Assembly (NCBI GenBank): GCA_019244415.1
Contig: JAFASN010000021.1
Coordinates: 1 to 45,290, forward strand
Reading direction: 5' to 3'
DNA from: Verrucomicrobiota bacterium
GTDB taxonomy: Bacteria > Verrucomicrobiota > Verrucomicrobiia > Chthoniobacterales > UBA10450
Length of the DNA stretch: 45,290 nucleotides
In this document: positions 26,112-35,373 of the stretch, piece after piece
Position numbering within the stretch: position 1 is the first letter of the stretch
Layout of the letters: every line of letters begins with the position of its first letter
Program-made: the position numbers and the translations under genes
The notes under the pieces: generated by a model
Told to the model about the DNA's origin: nothing
Databases searched by the model: none
The model's input: only the letters and a program-made list of their open reading frames with translations

Positions 26112-26795
26112 ATGATTCCACCAGTGCCACGGCAACGTGAAGGATCGCTCACGTCTAACTTCTCGCCGCGTTCACCAGCCGAAAGAGACGGACGGCCCGG
26201 CGGTCCGTCCCTACCGCAGCGGCCGGCAGCGTGTGGTAGGGCGCGACCGCCGGGCTCGCCGCAGCTGCGCACACGGAAAACACTTCCGCACGACATTCCG
26301 CTCTGGCTGCACCCTGAGGACGAGGTGTGGTTTGTCACCATTTGCACGCTGCCTCGCGGAAAGGATCAGCTTTGTCATTCACACGTCTCGGACGCGTTAT
26401 TCGAGACAATCGAGTTCCGTAACAAACGCGGAGATTGGTTGGCGCATCTCGCGTTGCTGATGCCGGATCACGTTCATCTTCTGGTGAGCCTGCCCGGGGA
26501 AATCGAGATGGCGAGAGTCATTGCCCAGTGGAAAGAAATCACGGCGAAACGGCTCTGGATTAAATGGCAGCGCGATTTTTTCGACCACCGGCTGCGTCGA
26601 GATGAAAGCTTCCGTGAAAAGGAAGATTACATTCGGCTCAATCCGGTCCGCGCGGGGCTTGTTGGGCGACCGGCGGACTGGCCGTACGTTTGGACACCGG
26701 TGATCGGCGCGCGCGGCGGTCGCGCCCTACCGGATCACGGCAAGACACCAACGCGCTTCACTACTTTCGCCTCAGACGTGAGAGGAGCCCGATGA
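26112..26795 (+). CDS. REP-associated tyrosine transposase (RAYT, Y1/TnpA-REP family)
   Basis: A Y1-type HUH nuclease related to IS200/IS605 transposases. Landmarks are [19 protein letters not shown] at the start of family sequence, [13 protein letters not shown] with the HxH (HUH) metal site, and [15 protein letters not shown] with the catalytic Tyr. RAYTs bind and cleave REP hairpins as single strands and are thought to spread them. The gene lies between coxB and coxA on the same strand. Its stop overlaps the coxA start by ATGA, and an in-frame GTG at 26091 overlaps the coxB stop. The first ~50 codons translate two REP arms (26189-26259), so the natural start may have been lost; no ATG/GTG lies near the family start. 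A REP arm also covers the 3' end (26705-26731). Confidence 0.9.
   Translation: MIPPVPRQREGSLTSNFSPRSPAERDGRPGGPSLPQRPAACGRARPPGSPQLRTRKTLPHDIPLWLHPEDEVWFVTICTLPRGKDQLCHSHVSDALFETIEFRNKRGDWLAHLALLMPDHVHLLVSLPGEIEMARVIAQWKEITAKRLWIKWQRDFFDHRLRRDESFREKEDYIRLNPVRAGLVGRPADWPYVWTPVIGARGGRALPDHGKTPTRFTTFASDVRGAR
26189..26259. repeat. Two family A (REP-like) arms in inverted order, left of the RAYT core
   Basis: A right-type arm, CGGACGGCCCGGCGGTCCG then TCCCTACC (26189-26215), comes first. A left-type arm, GGTAGGGCGCGACCGCC (26235-26259), follows. The order is opposite to that in the complete palindromes at 21231, 22484 and 25037. Confidence 0.85.
26705..26731 (-). repeat. Single family A (REP-like) arm at the 3' end of the RAYT gene
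   Basis: The minus strand reads GGTAGGGCGCGACCGCC followed by GCGCGCGCCG. It is the inverse of the arm at 26235-26259, so the RAYT core lies between oppositely directed copies of the same arm. Confidence 0.85.
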
Positions 26796-28456
26796 TTACA
26801 CAAGCCCCACCGCAACCTGAGCCACCTCTCACTTCTCACCAATCACCTCTCACCTACCTGAACGTCCGCCACACCATTCGCTCGTGGCTGCTCACGACCG
26901 ATCACAAACGCATCGCGCTGCTCTATATGGTGTCGATTACGCTCTTCTTTTTTATTGGCGGCGCGGCGGCGACGTTGATGCGGCTCGAGCTGCTTACCCC
27001 GCAAGGCGATCTCGTAACGTCCGAGACTTACAACAAACTTTTCACCATTCACGGTGTCGTGATGGTCTGGTTCTTTCTCATCCCTTCGATTCCGACCGTG
27101 CTCGGCAACTTCCTACTGCCTATGATGCTCGGCGCGCGTGATGTCGCCTTTCCAAAACTGAATCTCGCCAGCTGGTACTTGTTCATGGCCGGCGGCGCGT
27201 TCGCGGTTTTCTCGATCATCACTGGTGGCGTCGATACTGGCTGGACATTCTACACGCCGTACTCAAGTACGTATGCAAACGGGCACGTCATCGCCATGGC
27301 GGCCGGCATTTTCATCGCGGGGTTTGGCTCGATCGCGACCGGATTAAACTTCATTGTCACCACGCACAAAATGCGCGCGCCGGGAATGACGTGGTCGCGT
27401 TTGCCGTTGTTCGTGTGGTCGCTTTACACGACCAGCATCATCCTTGTGCTGGCCACGCCGGTACTCGCGATGGTACTCACGCTGATGGCGCTCGAACGCG
27501 CGTTTGGCGTCGGCATTTTCAATCCCGCGCTCGGCGGCGATCCCTTGCTCTTTCAACACCTCTTCTGGTTCTACTCGCACCCGGCCGTTTACATCATGAT
27601 TTTGCCCGGAATGGGAGTCGTTAGCGAGCTGATCCCGTGTTTCGCGCGCAAAAAGATTTTCGGTTACCACTTCGTCGCTTACGCCAGCGTTGCCATCGGC
27701 GTGCTCGGATTCCTCGTCTGGGGACATCACATGTTCGTGAGCAGCCAATCAATCTACGCCGGCATGATTTTTTCGGTACTCAGCTTCATGGTCGCGATTC
27801 CGTCCGCGATCAAAGTGTTCAACTGGACGGCCACGCTGTACAAAGGCTCAATTTGGTTTGCCACGCCGATGCTTTACGCGCTCGGGTTCATCGGGCTGTT
27901 CACCATCGGCGGTCTGACCGGGCTGTTTCTCGCCTCACTCGCGGTCGATGTTCACGTGCACGACACCTATTTCGTCATCGCCCATTTCCATTACATCATG
28001 GTTGGGGGAATGGTGATGGCTTATCTCGGCGGACTGCATTTCTGGTGGCCGAAAATCAGCGGTCGCATGTATCCGGAAGGACTGGCGAAATTTTCGGCAT
28101 TCACCATTTTCGCGGGGTTTAACCTGACGTTTTTCCCGCAATTCATCCTCGGATATCTGGGAATGCCGCGGCGTTATCGTGTTTACGCGCCCGAGTTCCA
28201 GGTGCTGAACGTGATGTCGAGCGCAGGCGCGTCCATTCTCGCGGTCGGCTACCTTTTGCCGCTCGCTTATCTGCTCTGGTCCTGGAAGTACGGGAAAGTC
28301 GCCGGCCCGAATCCGTGGCGCGCAACCGGTCTGGAATGGACGACCGCATCGCCGCCGCCGAAAGACAATTTTCAAACAACGCCGATCGTGACCGAAGGCC
28401 CGTATGATTACGACGCGCAAGCAGCGGAAGAGGAATGGGAGCATGCGCATGCCTGA
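26792..28456 (+). CDS. coxA: Cytochrome c oxidase subunit I, A2 (caa3) type haem-copper oxidase
   Basis: A 554-residue subunit I with about twelve transmembrane helices. Haem a ligands fit IHGVVMVWF (residue ~86) and [11 protein letters not shown] (~400). The CuB site includes [14 protein letters not shown] near residue 260, with the His-Tyr pair, and GHHMF near 310. The YSHPAVYI form (Tyr-Ser, no Glu after HP) marks the A2 subgroup. It reduces oxygen and pumps protons. The ATG at 26792 overlaps the RAYT stop by ATGA. The first ~22 residues ([12 protein letters not shown]) are coded by a tandem repeat at 26824-26858; family sequence starts at [20 protein letters not shown]. Confidence 0.95.
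   Translation: MITQAPPQPEPPLTSHQSPLTYLNVRHTIRSWLLTTDHKRIALLYMVSITLFFFIGGAAATLMRLELLTPQGDLVTSETYNKLFTIHGVVMVWFFLIPSIPTVLGNFLLPMMLGARDVAFPKLNLASWYLFMAGGAFAVFSIITGGVDTGWTFYTPYSSTYANGHVIAMAAGIFIAGFGSIATGLNFIVTTHKMRAPGMTWSRLPLFVWSLYTTSIILVLATPVLAMVLTLMALERAFGVGIFNPALGGDPLLFQHLFWFYSHPAVYIMILPGMGVVSELIPCFARKKIFGYHFVAYASVAIGVLGFLVWGHHMFVSSQSIYAGMIFSVLSFMVAIPSAIKVFNWTATLYKGSIWFATPMLYALGFIGLFTIGGLTGLFLASLAVDVHVHDTYFVIAHFHYIMVGGMVMAYLGGLHFWWPKISGRMYPEGLAKFSAFTIFAGFNLTFFPQFILGYLGMPRRYRVYAPEFQVLNVMSSAGASILAVGYLLPLAYLLWSWKYGKVAGPNPWRATGLEWTTASPPPKDNFQTTPIVTEGPYDYDAQAAEEEWEHAHA
26824..26858. repeat. Short tandem repeat (CACCTCTCAC/CACCAATCACC) in the coxA 5' end
   Basis: Units CACCTCTC, ACTTCTC, ACCAATC and ACCTCTC are translated as part of residues 12-22 of CoxA. 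They mirror the GTGAGAGG tract at 26078-26108 on the other side of the RAYT gene. Confidence 0.6.
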
Positions 28457-28482
28457 ATTGTGCTCGCGCCAACAGCCACTCT

Positions 28483-28610
28483 GGGGAGCGCGCGCGACTC
28501 GCGTGTGGGCGATGGCGCCCTCGCCGTCGCGAACTTGTCCGCAGGTGCGAAACCGTTGGGAAGCTTTCAGCGAGTCGCCGAAACTCGTACGGGAGTCGCG
28601 TGCGCTCCCA
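28483..28610. repeat. Family C palindrome between coxA and coxC
   Basis: The left arm GGGGAGCGCGCGCGACTCG and the right arm (reverse complement GGGAGCGCACGCGACTCC) pair. An inner hairpin CGATGGCG-CCCT-CGCCGTCG is shared in type with the family B copy at 2104-2224. It fills most of the 171-base coxA-coxC gap and ends 18 bases before the coxC start. Confidence 0.83.
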
Positions 28611-28627
28611 CAGACCCGCCAAACGAC

Positions 28628-29287
28628 ATGAGTAGCGCCACGACAACGGCGCCATCGCATCTCGAGCATCAATTCGATGATGCGCAGCAGCAGCGTGATG
28701 CGGCAACCACGGGTATGTGGCTGTTTCTCGCGACGGAAGTGCTGTTCTTCGGCGGAATGTTTCTCGGTTACACCGCTTACCGGATCTATTATCCGCGCGC
28801 TTTTGCTGAAGCGAGTCGCCACACGCTGATCGCATTTGGCGGAACAAACACCGCTGTGCTTGTAATCAGCAGCACGGTGATGGCTTTCGCGGTGCGCGCG
28901 GCACGAGAAAATCGGCAGCGAATCGTGGCGACACTGCTGTGGATCACAGCGTCACTTGGAATGGTCTTCCTCGTGATCAAAGGCTGTGAGTACGCGAAGG
29001 AAATTTCGGAACACTTACTTCCCGGGCGGAGCTTCCACATTGAAGCGAGCGATCCCAGGCATGCCGAAATGTTCTTCTATCTCTACTGGTTGATGACCGG
29101 CATCCACGCGCTGCACGTCACTATCGGCGTCGTGCTGATCACCATTTTCGCATTTCGCGCCTGGATCACTGACGCATTTCGTAATCACGATACGCCGGTC
29201 GATCTACTCGGTCTTTACTGGCACTTCGTGGACATCGTCTGGGTATTCCTGTTCCCGCTCATTTATCTGGTGAATCGGCACGGATGA
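28628..29287 (+). CDS. coxC: Cytochrome c oxidase subunit III
   Basis: A subunit III with five to six transmembrane helices. Landmarks are TGMWLFLATEVLFFGGMFLG near residues 29-48, with the conserved Glu, then FYLYWLMTGIHALHVTIGV and GLYWHFVDIVWVFLFPLIYL at the C-terminus. It stabilises the subunit I core and proton uptake. I chose the ATG at 28628 (MSSATTTAPSHL); frames opening at 28435 and 28460 translate the family C palindrome and are not family sequence. The stop overlaps the subunit IV start by ATGA. Confidence 0.94.
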   Translation: MSSATTTAPSHLEHQFDDAQQQRDAATTGMWLFLATEVLFFGGMFLGYTAYRIYYPRAFAEASRHTLIAFGGTNTAVLVISSTVMAFAVRAARENRQRIVATLLWITASLGMVFLVIKGCEYAKEISEHLLPGRSFHIEASDPRHAEMFFYLYWLMTGIHALHVTIGVVLITIFAFRAWITDAFRNHDTPVDLLGLYWHFVDIVWVFLFPLIYLVNRHG

Positions 29288-29568
29288 AGCGTACTTTTCC
29301 AATAGCCGGAACTTACGTGATCAATGGCATTGCGCTGCTTTGCCTGCTCGCGCTCACCATCTTCGCCGCCTACGTCAAACTCGGGCCATTCAACACGGTC
29401 ATCCCCTTATTGATCGCATTGGCTAAAGGTGCGCTGATCGCGCTTTTCTTCATGCATTTGCGTTACAGCAAACCGCTCATGTGGGTGTTTGCCAGCGCGG
29501 GCGTTTTCTGGCTCGGCATTCTGCTCGTGCTCGCGCTGGGCGACTATCTCACGCGCGGCTGGCGCTAA
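29284..29568 (+). CDS. Cytochrome c oxidase subunit IV family protein
   Basis: A 94-residue protein with three hydrophobic segments (about 8-28, 36-57, 66-86). The pattern KGALIALFFMHLRYSKPLMW is typical of the small bacterial oxidase subunit IV family. It is the last gene of the respiratory operon. It overlaps coxC by ATGA and stops only 4 bases from the convergent response regulator stop. No terminator hairpin fits in that gap. Confidence 0.9.
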   Translation: MKRTFPIAGTYVINGIALLCLLALTIFAAYVKLGPFNTVIPLLIALAKGALIALFFMHLRYSKPLMWVFASAGVFWLGILLVLALGDYLTRGWR

Positions 29569-29572
29569 CGAG

Positions 29573-30229
29573 TCACAGCAGCTCCTGCGAGCTGGCCCAT
29601 TCAAAAGCAAAGCGAATAAGCTCCGGCGCTCCGGCCAGCTTCAGCTTCTCTTTGAGATGAGTACGATGGCTGTCCACCGTCTTCGGGCTGAGGTGCAGCC
29701 GCTCGGCAATGTCTTTCGAGCTCAGGCCCTGCCCAAGAAGGTTGAGTACTTCCAGCTCACGGTCACTTAGCCGGCCGATGGGCGAATTTTCCTTGGCGGT
29801 GCCGCCATGGAGGTACTGATGCAGGATTGTCTTGTGGACGCGTTCGCTCACGTAAACTTCGCCCGCTGCGACCGTGCGGATCGCTTTTACGATCTGGTCG
29901 CCCGCTTCTCGTTTCATGACATAACCTCTGGCGCCGGCCCGGAGCGCTCGCTCGGCGTAGTGTGTTTCATCGTGCATCGAGAGTACAAGAACGTGCAGCC
30001 TGGGCTGAATCGCCTTCAGGTTTTTGGTCAGCTCAATTCCGTTTACACCACCGAGCGTGATGTCCACGATAGCGAGATCAGGCTTCGCTTTTACCAGCAC
30101 CTCGACCGCTTCTTCAGCACTGGCCGCTTCCCCGCAAATCGTTAGATCAGGTTCACTCTTGATCAGCTGCGCCAGGCCGCCGCGCACTACGGCGTGATCA
30201 TCCACCAGCAACACTTTCAACTTCTTCAT
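29573..30229 (-). CDS. NarL/FixJ-family response regulator
   Basis: A two-domain response regulator. The receiver domain starts at KLKVLLVDDH with the acidic pair at D10/D11, the phospho-acceptor D56 (AIVDITLGG) and a conserved Lys near residue 106. The C-terminal LuxR-type HTH reads LSDRELEVLNLLGQG, then SSKDIAERLHLSPKTVDSHR. I chose the ATG at 30229; an upstream in-frame start at 30292 adds unlikely residues. It overlaps the histidine kinase gene by ATGA, so the two form a cognate pair at the end of the GH15 operon. Target genes are not visible. Confidence 0.93.
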   Translation of the reverse strand: MKKLKVLLVDDHAVVRGGLAQLIKSEPDLTICGEAASAEEAVEVLVKAKPDLAIVDITLGGVNGIELTKNLKAIQPRLHVLVLSMHDETHYAERALRAGARGYVMKREAGDQIVKAIRTVAAGEVYVSERVHKTILHQYLHGGTAKENSPIGRLSDRELEVLNLLGQGLSSKDIAERLHLSPKTVDSHRTHLKEKLKLAGAPELIRFAFEWASSQELL

Positions 30230-31365
30230 CGCGGCCTTTCTGGCAATTCCAAGCAGCACTCGACCGTCGTGCCGCTGCCTGGCTTTGAACAAACGTTCAG
30301 CGTCGCACCGATCAGCTCTGCGCGGTGTCTCATGATAGTAATGCCTCTCCCGCCGCGCTTGATCGCGGCGGAAACGAATCCCCGCCCGTTGTCACGTACT
30401 ATGAGCGAAACATCATCCCTATTTTTTTGAAGGCGGACGATAACCTGCGTTGCGGCGCTGTGTTTCATCGCGTTGGTCAACGCCTCCTGCGCGATGCGAT
30501 ACAGATGTGTAGCCACCGCCTTATCCTCGCAACAAATCGGACCATTCATCTCAAAGCGGCAGTCAACCGCCTGGTGGGAACGGCAGAGTCTGTTCACCAG
30601 GCCTTGCAAAGCGTAGGCGAGCCCATCGTCGCCTAATGGCACCGGATTGATTCCACGCGCGAGATCGTGCGCTTGCGCGATGGTTTCGTTGACTAACGCG
30701 GCGATCGTCGATGCACTCTCCGCACGCGGCGACTTATCGCTCGCCAGATCGCGTTCAAGCGCCAGCACGTGAAAAAGGATGCCCGTTAAGTACTGCCCCA
30801 GCCCATCGTGCAGATCATTGCTGAAACGCCGCTGCTCATCATCGCGCGTTTCCAACACCTGCTTCTCCAGCCGTTGTCGCTCGCGCATTTCCGATTCCAG
30901 ATCGGCTGTTCGTTCGCGGATGCGGCATTCCAAATCTTCGCGAGCCGCGATCAGTTCACTTTCGAGCTTACGGTGCTCGGTCACATCAGTAAGCGCGCGG
31001 ATGAAACCGATTGTTTGTCCAGCGTAGCTGCGCAATGGGGCGCCCTCCGCCAGCACCCAGCGCACCGCGCCATCGGTGCGGCAAAGTCTGTACTCTTCGC
31101 GAAGGCCCGAGTCATTCTCCTGGCACATCGTCATCCAGCGCGATTTGATCGCGCCGCGGTCCTCCGGATGAACTGTTTGCATCCAGCCGTCGCCGATCGC
31201 CTGGTCGATGGTGACGCCGGTCATTTCGATCCAGCGATCATTGGCGTAATTGCAGCGGCCGTTTGCGTCGAAACGCAGGATGCCTACAGGCGCAACTTTG
31301 GCCAGTGTGGCAAAGGTGATCTCGCGTTCATGAAGCGCTTGTTCCGTCCCGCTCGAAGCCTGCAT
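30226..31365 (-). CDS. PAS-domain sensor histidine kinase (HisKA_3 type)
   Basis: A 379-residue soluble kinase. A PAS domain lies near residues 14-130 (VAPVGILRFDANGRCNYANDR, then PEDRGAIKSRW, ending DVTEHRKLE). A coiled coil lies near 130-172. The HisKA_3 phospho-acceptor His is H186 (FSNDLHDGLGQ). The ATPase domain ends with DNGRGF and GRGITIMRHRAELIG. There is no transmembrane segment, so a cytosolic signal is sensed by PAS; the ligand is unknown. Cys residues near the PAS (RLCRTDGA, MCQEN) are not in a known haem or flavin pattern. Overlap with the response regulator by ATGA makes them a pair. Confidence 0.92.
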   Translation of the reverse strand: MQASSGTEQALHEREITFATLAKVAPVGILRFDANGRCNYANDRWIEMTGVTIDQAIGDGWMQTVHPEDRGAIKSRWMTMCQENDSGLREEYRLCRTDGAVRWVLAEGAPLRSYAGQTIGFIRALTDVTEHRKLESELIAAREDLECRIRERTADLESEMRERQRLEKQVLETRDDEQRRFSNDLHDGLGQYLTGILFHVLALERDLASDKSPRAESASTIAALVNETIAQAHDLARGINPVPLGDDGLAYALQGLVNRLCRSHQAVDCRFEMNGPICCEDKAVATHLYRIAQEALTNAMKHSAATQVIVRLQKNRDDVSLIVRDNGRGFVSAAIKRGGRGITIMRHRAELIGATLNVCSKPGSGTTVECCLELPERPR

Positions 31366-31385
31366 CTACTTCCTATTCGGAACTG

Positions 31386-31967
31386 CTAGGCGGACTGGCG
31401 TTCTCCACTCTGGCCAGAGACGTAGGCAAGCAGACGAGCGCTGATTTGTTCCAGGACGAGGTGATCGTCCGATAACAGTTCGCCGGTGTCGGGGTCGCGC
31501 AATGGCTCGCGCATTAGATCATTGTTATGCGTGACGGTGCGGCCACCAGCACGCCGGATGGCGCGCAAACCGAGAGTGCCTTCTTCGCGCACGTGCAGCA
31601 GGACGACACCCACGACGCGGCTTTGATACGCTTCGGCTGCGCTTTCAAATAGTGCGTCAATCGAGGGGCGGTGAACATGGCCATTACCATCGCTCAGCTG
31701 CACTCCGCCGGTACTTAAGATCAGCTGCTTTTGTTCGACTGCGAGATAAATGCGCGAGGGGGTGATGCTTTCACCATGCATCGCTGCCGCCGCGCGCAGA
31801 CCGCCGGGCGCATTGAGTACATCCGCCAGTAAGATCGGCGTTTCCGGCGCCGTATGAAGTACCACGAACACAGCCGCGGCAAGATCCCGTGGCAACTTCC
31901 GCACCAACTGTGTCAGCGCCGCCGCGCCGCCGACTGGCGCGCCGATCACGATAATGTCGCGCTTCAA
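31386..31967 (-). CDS. CheB methylesterase-domain protein with altered catalytic residues
   Basis: A 193-residue stand-alone CheB-like domain without a receiver. The fold landmarks are present: RDIIVIGAPVGGAAALTQLV, then VFVVLHTAPET, then RPSIDALFESAAEAYQSRVVGVVL, and RAGGRTVTHN. In active CheB the first motif is GAS[TA]GG with a nucleophilic Ser; here it is GAPVGG, so P11 replaces Ser. The conserved Asp-Asp-Gly is here Glu-Glu-Gly (E128/E129). The His is kept (H38). It is therefore probably not an active methylesterase. The TTG start overlaps the GH15 stop (TTGA). No chemoreceptor genes are nearby; a structural or signalling role in this operon is inferred. Confidence 0.85.
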   Translation of the reverse strand: MKRDIIVIGAPVGGAAALTQLVRKLPRDLAAAVFVVLHTAPETPILLADVLNAPGGLRAAAAMHGESITPSRIYLAVEQKQLILSTGGVQLSDGNGHVHRPSIDALFESAAEAYQSRVVGVVLLHVREEGTLGLRAIRRAGGRTVTHNNDLMREPLRDPDTGELLSDDHLVLEQISARLLAYVSGQSGERQSA

Positions 31968-34357
31968 TTTGCCTCTTCCTCTAATGAGATGCGGAAATCG
32001 CGTCCTTCCCAGCGCTCGCCCTCTTGCCAGCGGAATGTGAACAGGATTGAGCCGGTGGCGGGCAAGTCAGCGCGCGCGAGATCAATGACGTGCACACCGA
32101 GTCTGGTATCGCGAGTCTCGGAATCGTGCGCCGTTGTCCAATCATCCGTACTCCAGTGCAGCATCGCCGGCGCCAGTACCTCGATGCGCAAATTCTTTTG
32201 CGGCGGGAGCGAGCTGATCTGGTCGGCGAAACGCCAGCTGGCGAACTTCGCGCCAATTTTTTCCTGGAGGTAACGCTTGGCTGAGCACGGCGGCATATCG
32301 AAGACTTCGCCGTCGCGAATCGAGCGCGCGAGCTTGATGTACTCCGCGTGCGCCCAGACCAGTGGCATGCCAGACCCACTTGGGCGCCCAAAGTACAAGG
32401 CACGCTCGGGAATATCGGCCGCGTCCCAGATTTGTTCCGGGATCATGCCGCCATCGCTAGTGAACGCTTCTATCGCTTGCATCAGCCGCCGCGCTTCATC
32501 CTTGCGCCCCGCGGCAATTTCATAATGCGCACGCTCGCCCGTGAGCAGCGGCCAGGCGCGACCGATTCCGGTGCCGTCGAATGGTGCGCCGTCTTCGTGT
32601 TCGCCGTAGCCGTCGTGATTATATCGGTGCCAGCACGGGCCATGCGGTGTCTCGACTTTGAGCAACGAGTCGATCACCTTCACGGTGTTGAGAATGCGCG
32701 GATCATCCGGCGCACGTAAGCCGAAGCGGACCAACGCCAACGCATCGATACACACCATTTCCGAGGCGGTGATGTAAGTCGGTTCCGGCATGTTTTTGAT
32801 CTGTACTTTGCCATCGACTGATGACGTGCCGTCCTGCATCTGCGGCGCGATGCGCACGTAGTACCCGTCCACATCACATTTGCGCGCCAGCTCGGTCCTG
32901 CTTGCGTAAGTCCAGCGCTCAATGCTTTCATTCCATGCGTCTGCCGTCTCGCGCAGGTACTCGCAAATCTCCGGCTCGAGGGAGAACTCGGCCGCTTCAA
33001 GTAATGCCGCGATCTCGACGGCAATGGTGTAGGGCGAGTACCCGCCGACTTCTTCCCACCGATCCTGCTCGGTGGCCGGCCCGCGCTGCACGATGAAGCA
33101 AAGCGCCTTGCGCACCATCGGCCAAAGCCGCTCGAGCTCGTCACGGTCGATCAGCTTTTCGCGCAATGCCGTGGCCGTGAGCAGTACTGGGAACGCGCTC
33201 TCATCCATCTGTTCGCCGTGCCAATAACGAATGCCTGCGACCCACATGTTCTGCGGCCAGCTGCCATCAGGTTCCTGCGTGACCGAGAGGAAGCGAAGTA
33301 CGCGTGCGGCGCCAAGCGCGGCGCCGGCTGCGAGTAATCCGCCGGTCACCTGGGCAAGATCACGCACCCAGACGAGGTGGTAACCGCCGCGATCGGCGTC
33401 GCCTTTGGAAAATCCCCACGGGACGGAAAGACTCGCCACGATCCCGCCGGGAAACTTCTTCGCCTGGTGCGTGTGCAAAACGGCAGTGCTGATGCGGTAG
33501 TACTCAAGCGCATCGTTATTTCTCTCCAGCTTTTGGAGCGGCTTTTGCCAGGCGCGCCAGTTCTTGACGAATTCGTCGCGCGCCGCCTCGAAGCCATCGA
33601 GCAGGCTGGCCCGCGCATGATGCGCCGCGCCCACGGGCGTCGAATCAAAACCGAGCGCGAGCGTGAACTCGCCATTGCATTTCTCGAGATCGATTTGCGC
33701 GGTGAGCGCCACGTTTCCGCAGCGCGCGCGGCGGAAACTCCATTCCATTTTCTTGTGCTGGTGCAAATCCTGCCAGCCATCTGAAGCGCCCACGTACCCC
33801 GCCGAGCATTTCAAAAACGGAACGGAACAGGCGAGTGCGAGCGCATTCGCCTTGCGCTGCGCGAAGAGAAAATCCTCGCCCCAGAGATTTCCGATCCACG
33901 CTTCGTTGTGCGCGCCGCCCACATCGAGATGCGGCGCCAGCAGGATGTAAAGATCGAGACGACTCGCATCACCAGGCCGGAAATTGGTGCGCATCAAAAG
34001 TACGTCAAGGTGCGGATCGCTGATGATCTCTTTCTCGATGCGGTAGCGGCCTTGTTCGCATTCATTGATCAACCGAAACGCAGGCACGCCATGGTCGAGA
34101 TACTCAACCGTGTGTTTCGTGTCGCGCTTCTCTTCCGAGAAAAAATTCGCGCCATCAGCCACGAGAAATTCCATGTCGCGTGTGCAGGGTCGATCAACTT
34201 CAGGCCAGTAAATTTCATTCAGAATCCCGTGGCTGACGGTGAACCAAACCTGGCTCGCAGCTCCGGCCGCCGTGCCGACGCCACTTTTCGCGCTTGATGT
34301 CCAACGCGGCTCAATTCCCGGCCGGCCCGGCGCGTCATCGTGCCGCGCCGATTTCAT
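31964..34357 (-). CDS. Glycoside hydrolase family 15 glucoamylase-like protein
   Basis: A 797-residue enzyme with an N-terminal beta-sandwich domain (residues about 1-270) and an (alpha/alpha)6 barrel, as in bacterial glucoamylases. The barrel begins near FPGGIVASLSVPWG. The general acid fits E433 or E434 (DRWEEVGGYSPYT). The general base fits E640 (MIPEQIWDAAD). WVRDLAQVTGG contains the substrate-site Arg-Asp. It should release glucose from alpha-glucans or trehalose-like sugars. There is no signal peptide, so it is likely cytosolic and may act on storage glycogen. It overlaps the SDR gene and the CheB-like gene by 4 bases each. Confidence 0.93.
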   Translation of the reverse strand: MKSARHDDAPGRPGIEPRWTSSAKSGVGTAAGAASQVWFTVSHGILNEIYWPEVDRPCTRDMEFLVADGANFFSEEKRDTKHTVEYLDHGVPAFRLINECEQGRYRIEKEIISDPHLDVLLMRTNFRPGDASRLDLYILLAPHLDVGGAHNEAWIGNLWGEDFLFAQRKANALALACSVPFLKCSAGYVGASDGWQDLHQHKKMEWSFRRARCGNVALTAQIDLEKCNGEFTLALGFDSTPVGAAHHARASLLDGFEAARDEFVKNWRAWQKPLQKLERNNDALEYYRISTAVLHTHQAKKFPGGIVASLSVPWGFSKGDADRGGYHLVWVRDLAQVTGGLLAAGAALGAARVLRFLSVTQEPDGSWPQNMWVAGIRYWHGEQMDESAFPVLLTATALREKLIDRDELERLWPMVRKALCFIVQRGPATEQDRWEEVGGYSPYTIAVEIAALLEAAEFSLEPEICEYLRETADAWNESIERWTYASRTELARKCDVDGYYVRIAPQMQDGTSSVDGKVQIKNMPEPTYITASEMVCIDALALVRFGLRAPDDPRILNTVKVIDSLLKVETPHGPCWHRYNHDGYGEHEDGAPFDGTGIGRAWPLLTGERAHYEIAAGRKDEARRLMQAIEAFTSDGGMIPEQIWDAADIPERALYFGRPSGSGMPLVWAHAEYIKLARSIRDGEVFDMPPCSAKRYLQEKIGAKFASWRFADQISSLPPQKNLRIEVLAPAMLHWSTDDWTTAHDSETRDTRLGVHVIDLARADLPATGSILFTFRWQEGERWEGRDFRISLEEEAN

Positions 34358-35373
34358 TCCTCGGCAAACTCGCGCCGCATCAACGCGGTCACTCCCGCGC
34401 CGAGCAGCACGATCGCTGCTGCCGCCAGCCAGTTTCGATTTTTATCTGCCCACAATTGCAGGCTGAACGTGCGCGAACGTGAATCAAATCGTCCATGCGT
34501 GCCGTGATCCACTTTGTCATCCACCGGCTCGAATAAGTTGTTTGGGCGATTCGGGTTTTCCGGCTCGCTTGTCTGCTGCGCATCCACGCACGTCCATGCC
34601 AGGTAATGATCCGCGAACGCCGGCGCGATTTTGTTGCCGACGATCGCTTCCACGGTCGGTCCGCCGACGTACACCTCGCGCCGGTCATTGTGCGCCGCGT
34701 ACACCACCGCGCCCGCTGCCACCTCAGGCTGGTAAATGGGCGGCACCGGTTGCGCCTTGTGCGGGAGCCGGCTTTTCACCCAATCGAATTGCGGCGTGTT
34801 CATGGCCGGCATCTGCACCATCACGACACGTACTTTGCTCTTGTCGTAGAGGAGTTCGCTGCGGAGCGAATCGCAGAAACCCTGGATCGCGTGCTTGGAC
34901 GCGCAGTAGGCGGATTGCAACGGAATACCGCGATAGGCCAACGCGGAACCGACCTGCACGATCACGCCATGGTCGCGCGGCAACATGCGTTTCAACGCCG
35001 CTAACGAGCCGTAAACGAACCCCAGATAAGTCACTTCCGTCACGCGCTTGTACTCGTCCGGTTGCATCTCTTTCACCGGCGAAAAAACCGAGCACATGGC
35101 GTTATTCACCCACACGTCGATCGGCCCGAGCTGCTCCTCGACGGCCGCCGCCGCCGCGTCCACAGCTTTGGCATCGGCCACATCCACCGGCAGCACGATT
35201 GCCTCGGCACCTAGTTGCTGTACTTCGCGTTTTGCCCCTTCCAGTCCGGCGCGACCGCGCGCAACTAAACCAATGCGCGCACCTTCACGCGCAAACGCAT
35301 GCGCAATGGCCCGGCCAAGGCCGGCCGATGCACCGGTGACCACGACTACCTGATTTGTTTTTCCATTTCTCAT
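34354..35373 (-). CDS. Short-chain dehydrogenase with C-terminal membrane anchor
   Basis: A 339-residue SDR oxidoreductase. The cofactor motif TGASAGLG is at residues 13-20. The active-site residues are S (VGSALAYRG) and the YCASK motif, with Tyr near 156. The C-terminal extension (residues about 240-339) is longer than in classical SDRs and ends in a transmembrane helix (NWLAAAAIVLLGAGVTALM). The substrate is unknown. It overlaps both the VKOR-like gene (ATGA at 35370) and the GH15 gene. I recall similar membrane-anchored SDRs next to GH15 genes in other soil bacteria, which supports a functional link. Confidence 0.92.
   Translation of the reverse strand: MRNGKTNQVVVVTGASAGLGRAIAHAFAREGARIGLVARGRAGLEGAKREVQQLGAEAIVLPVDVADAKAVDAAAAAVEEQLGPIDVWVNNAMCSVFSPVKEMQPDEYKRVTEVTYLGFVYGSLAALKRMLPRDHGVIVQVGSALAYRGIPLQSAYCASKHAIQGFCDSLRSELLYDKSKVRVVMVQMPAMNTPQFDWVKSRLPHKAQPVPPIYQPEVAAGAVVYAAHNDRREVYVGGPTVEAIVGNKIAPAFADHYLAWTCVDAQQTSEPENPNRPNNLFEPVDDKVDHGTHGRFDSRSRTFSLQLWADKNRNWLAAAAIVLLGAGVTALMRREFAEE

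Noticed and set aside
29569..29572. Terminator between the convergent oxidase and response-regulator operons
   Set aside because: The two stop codons are only 4 bases apart, and no hairpin with T run was seen in the gene ends.
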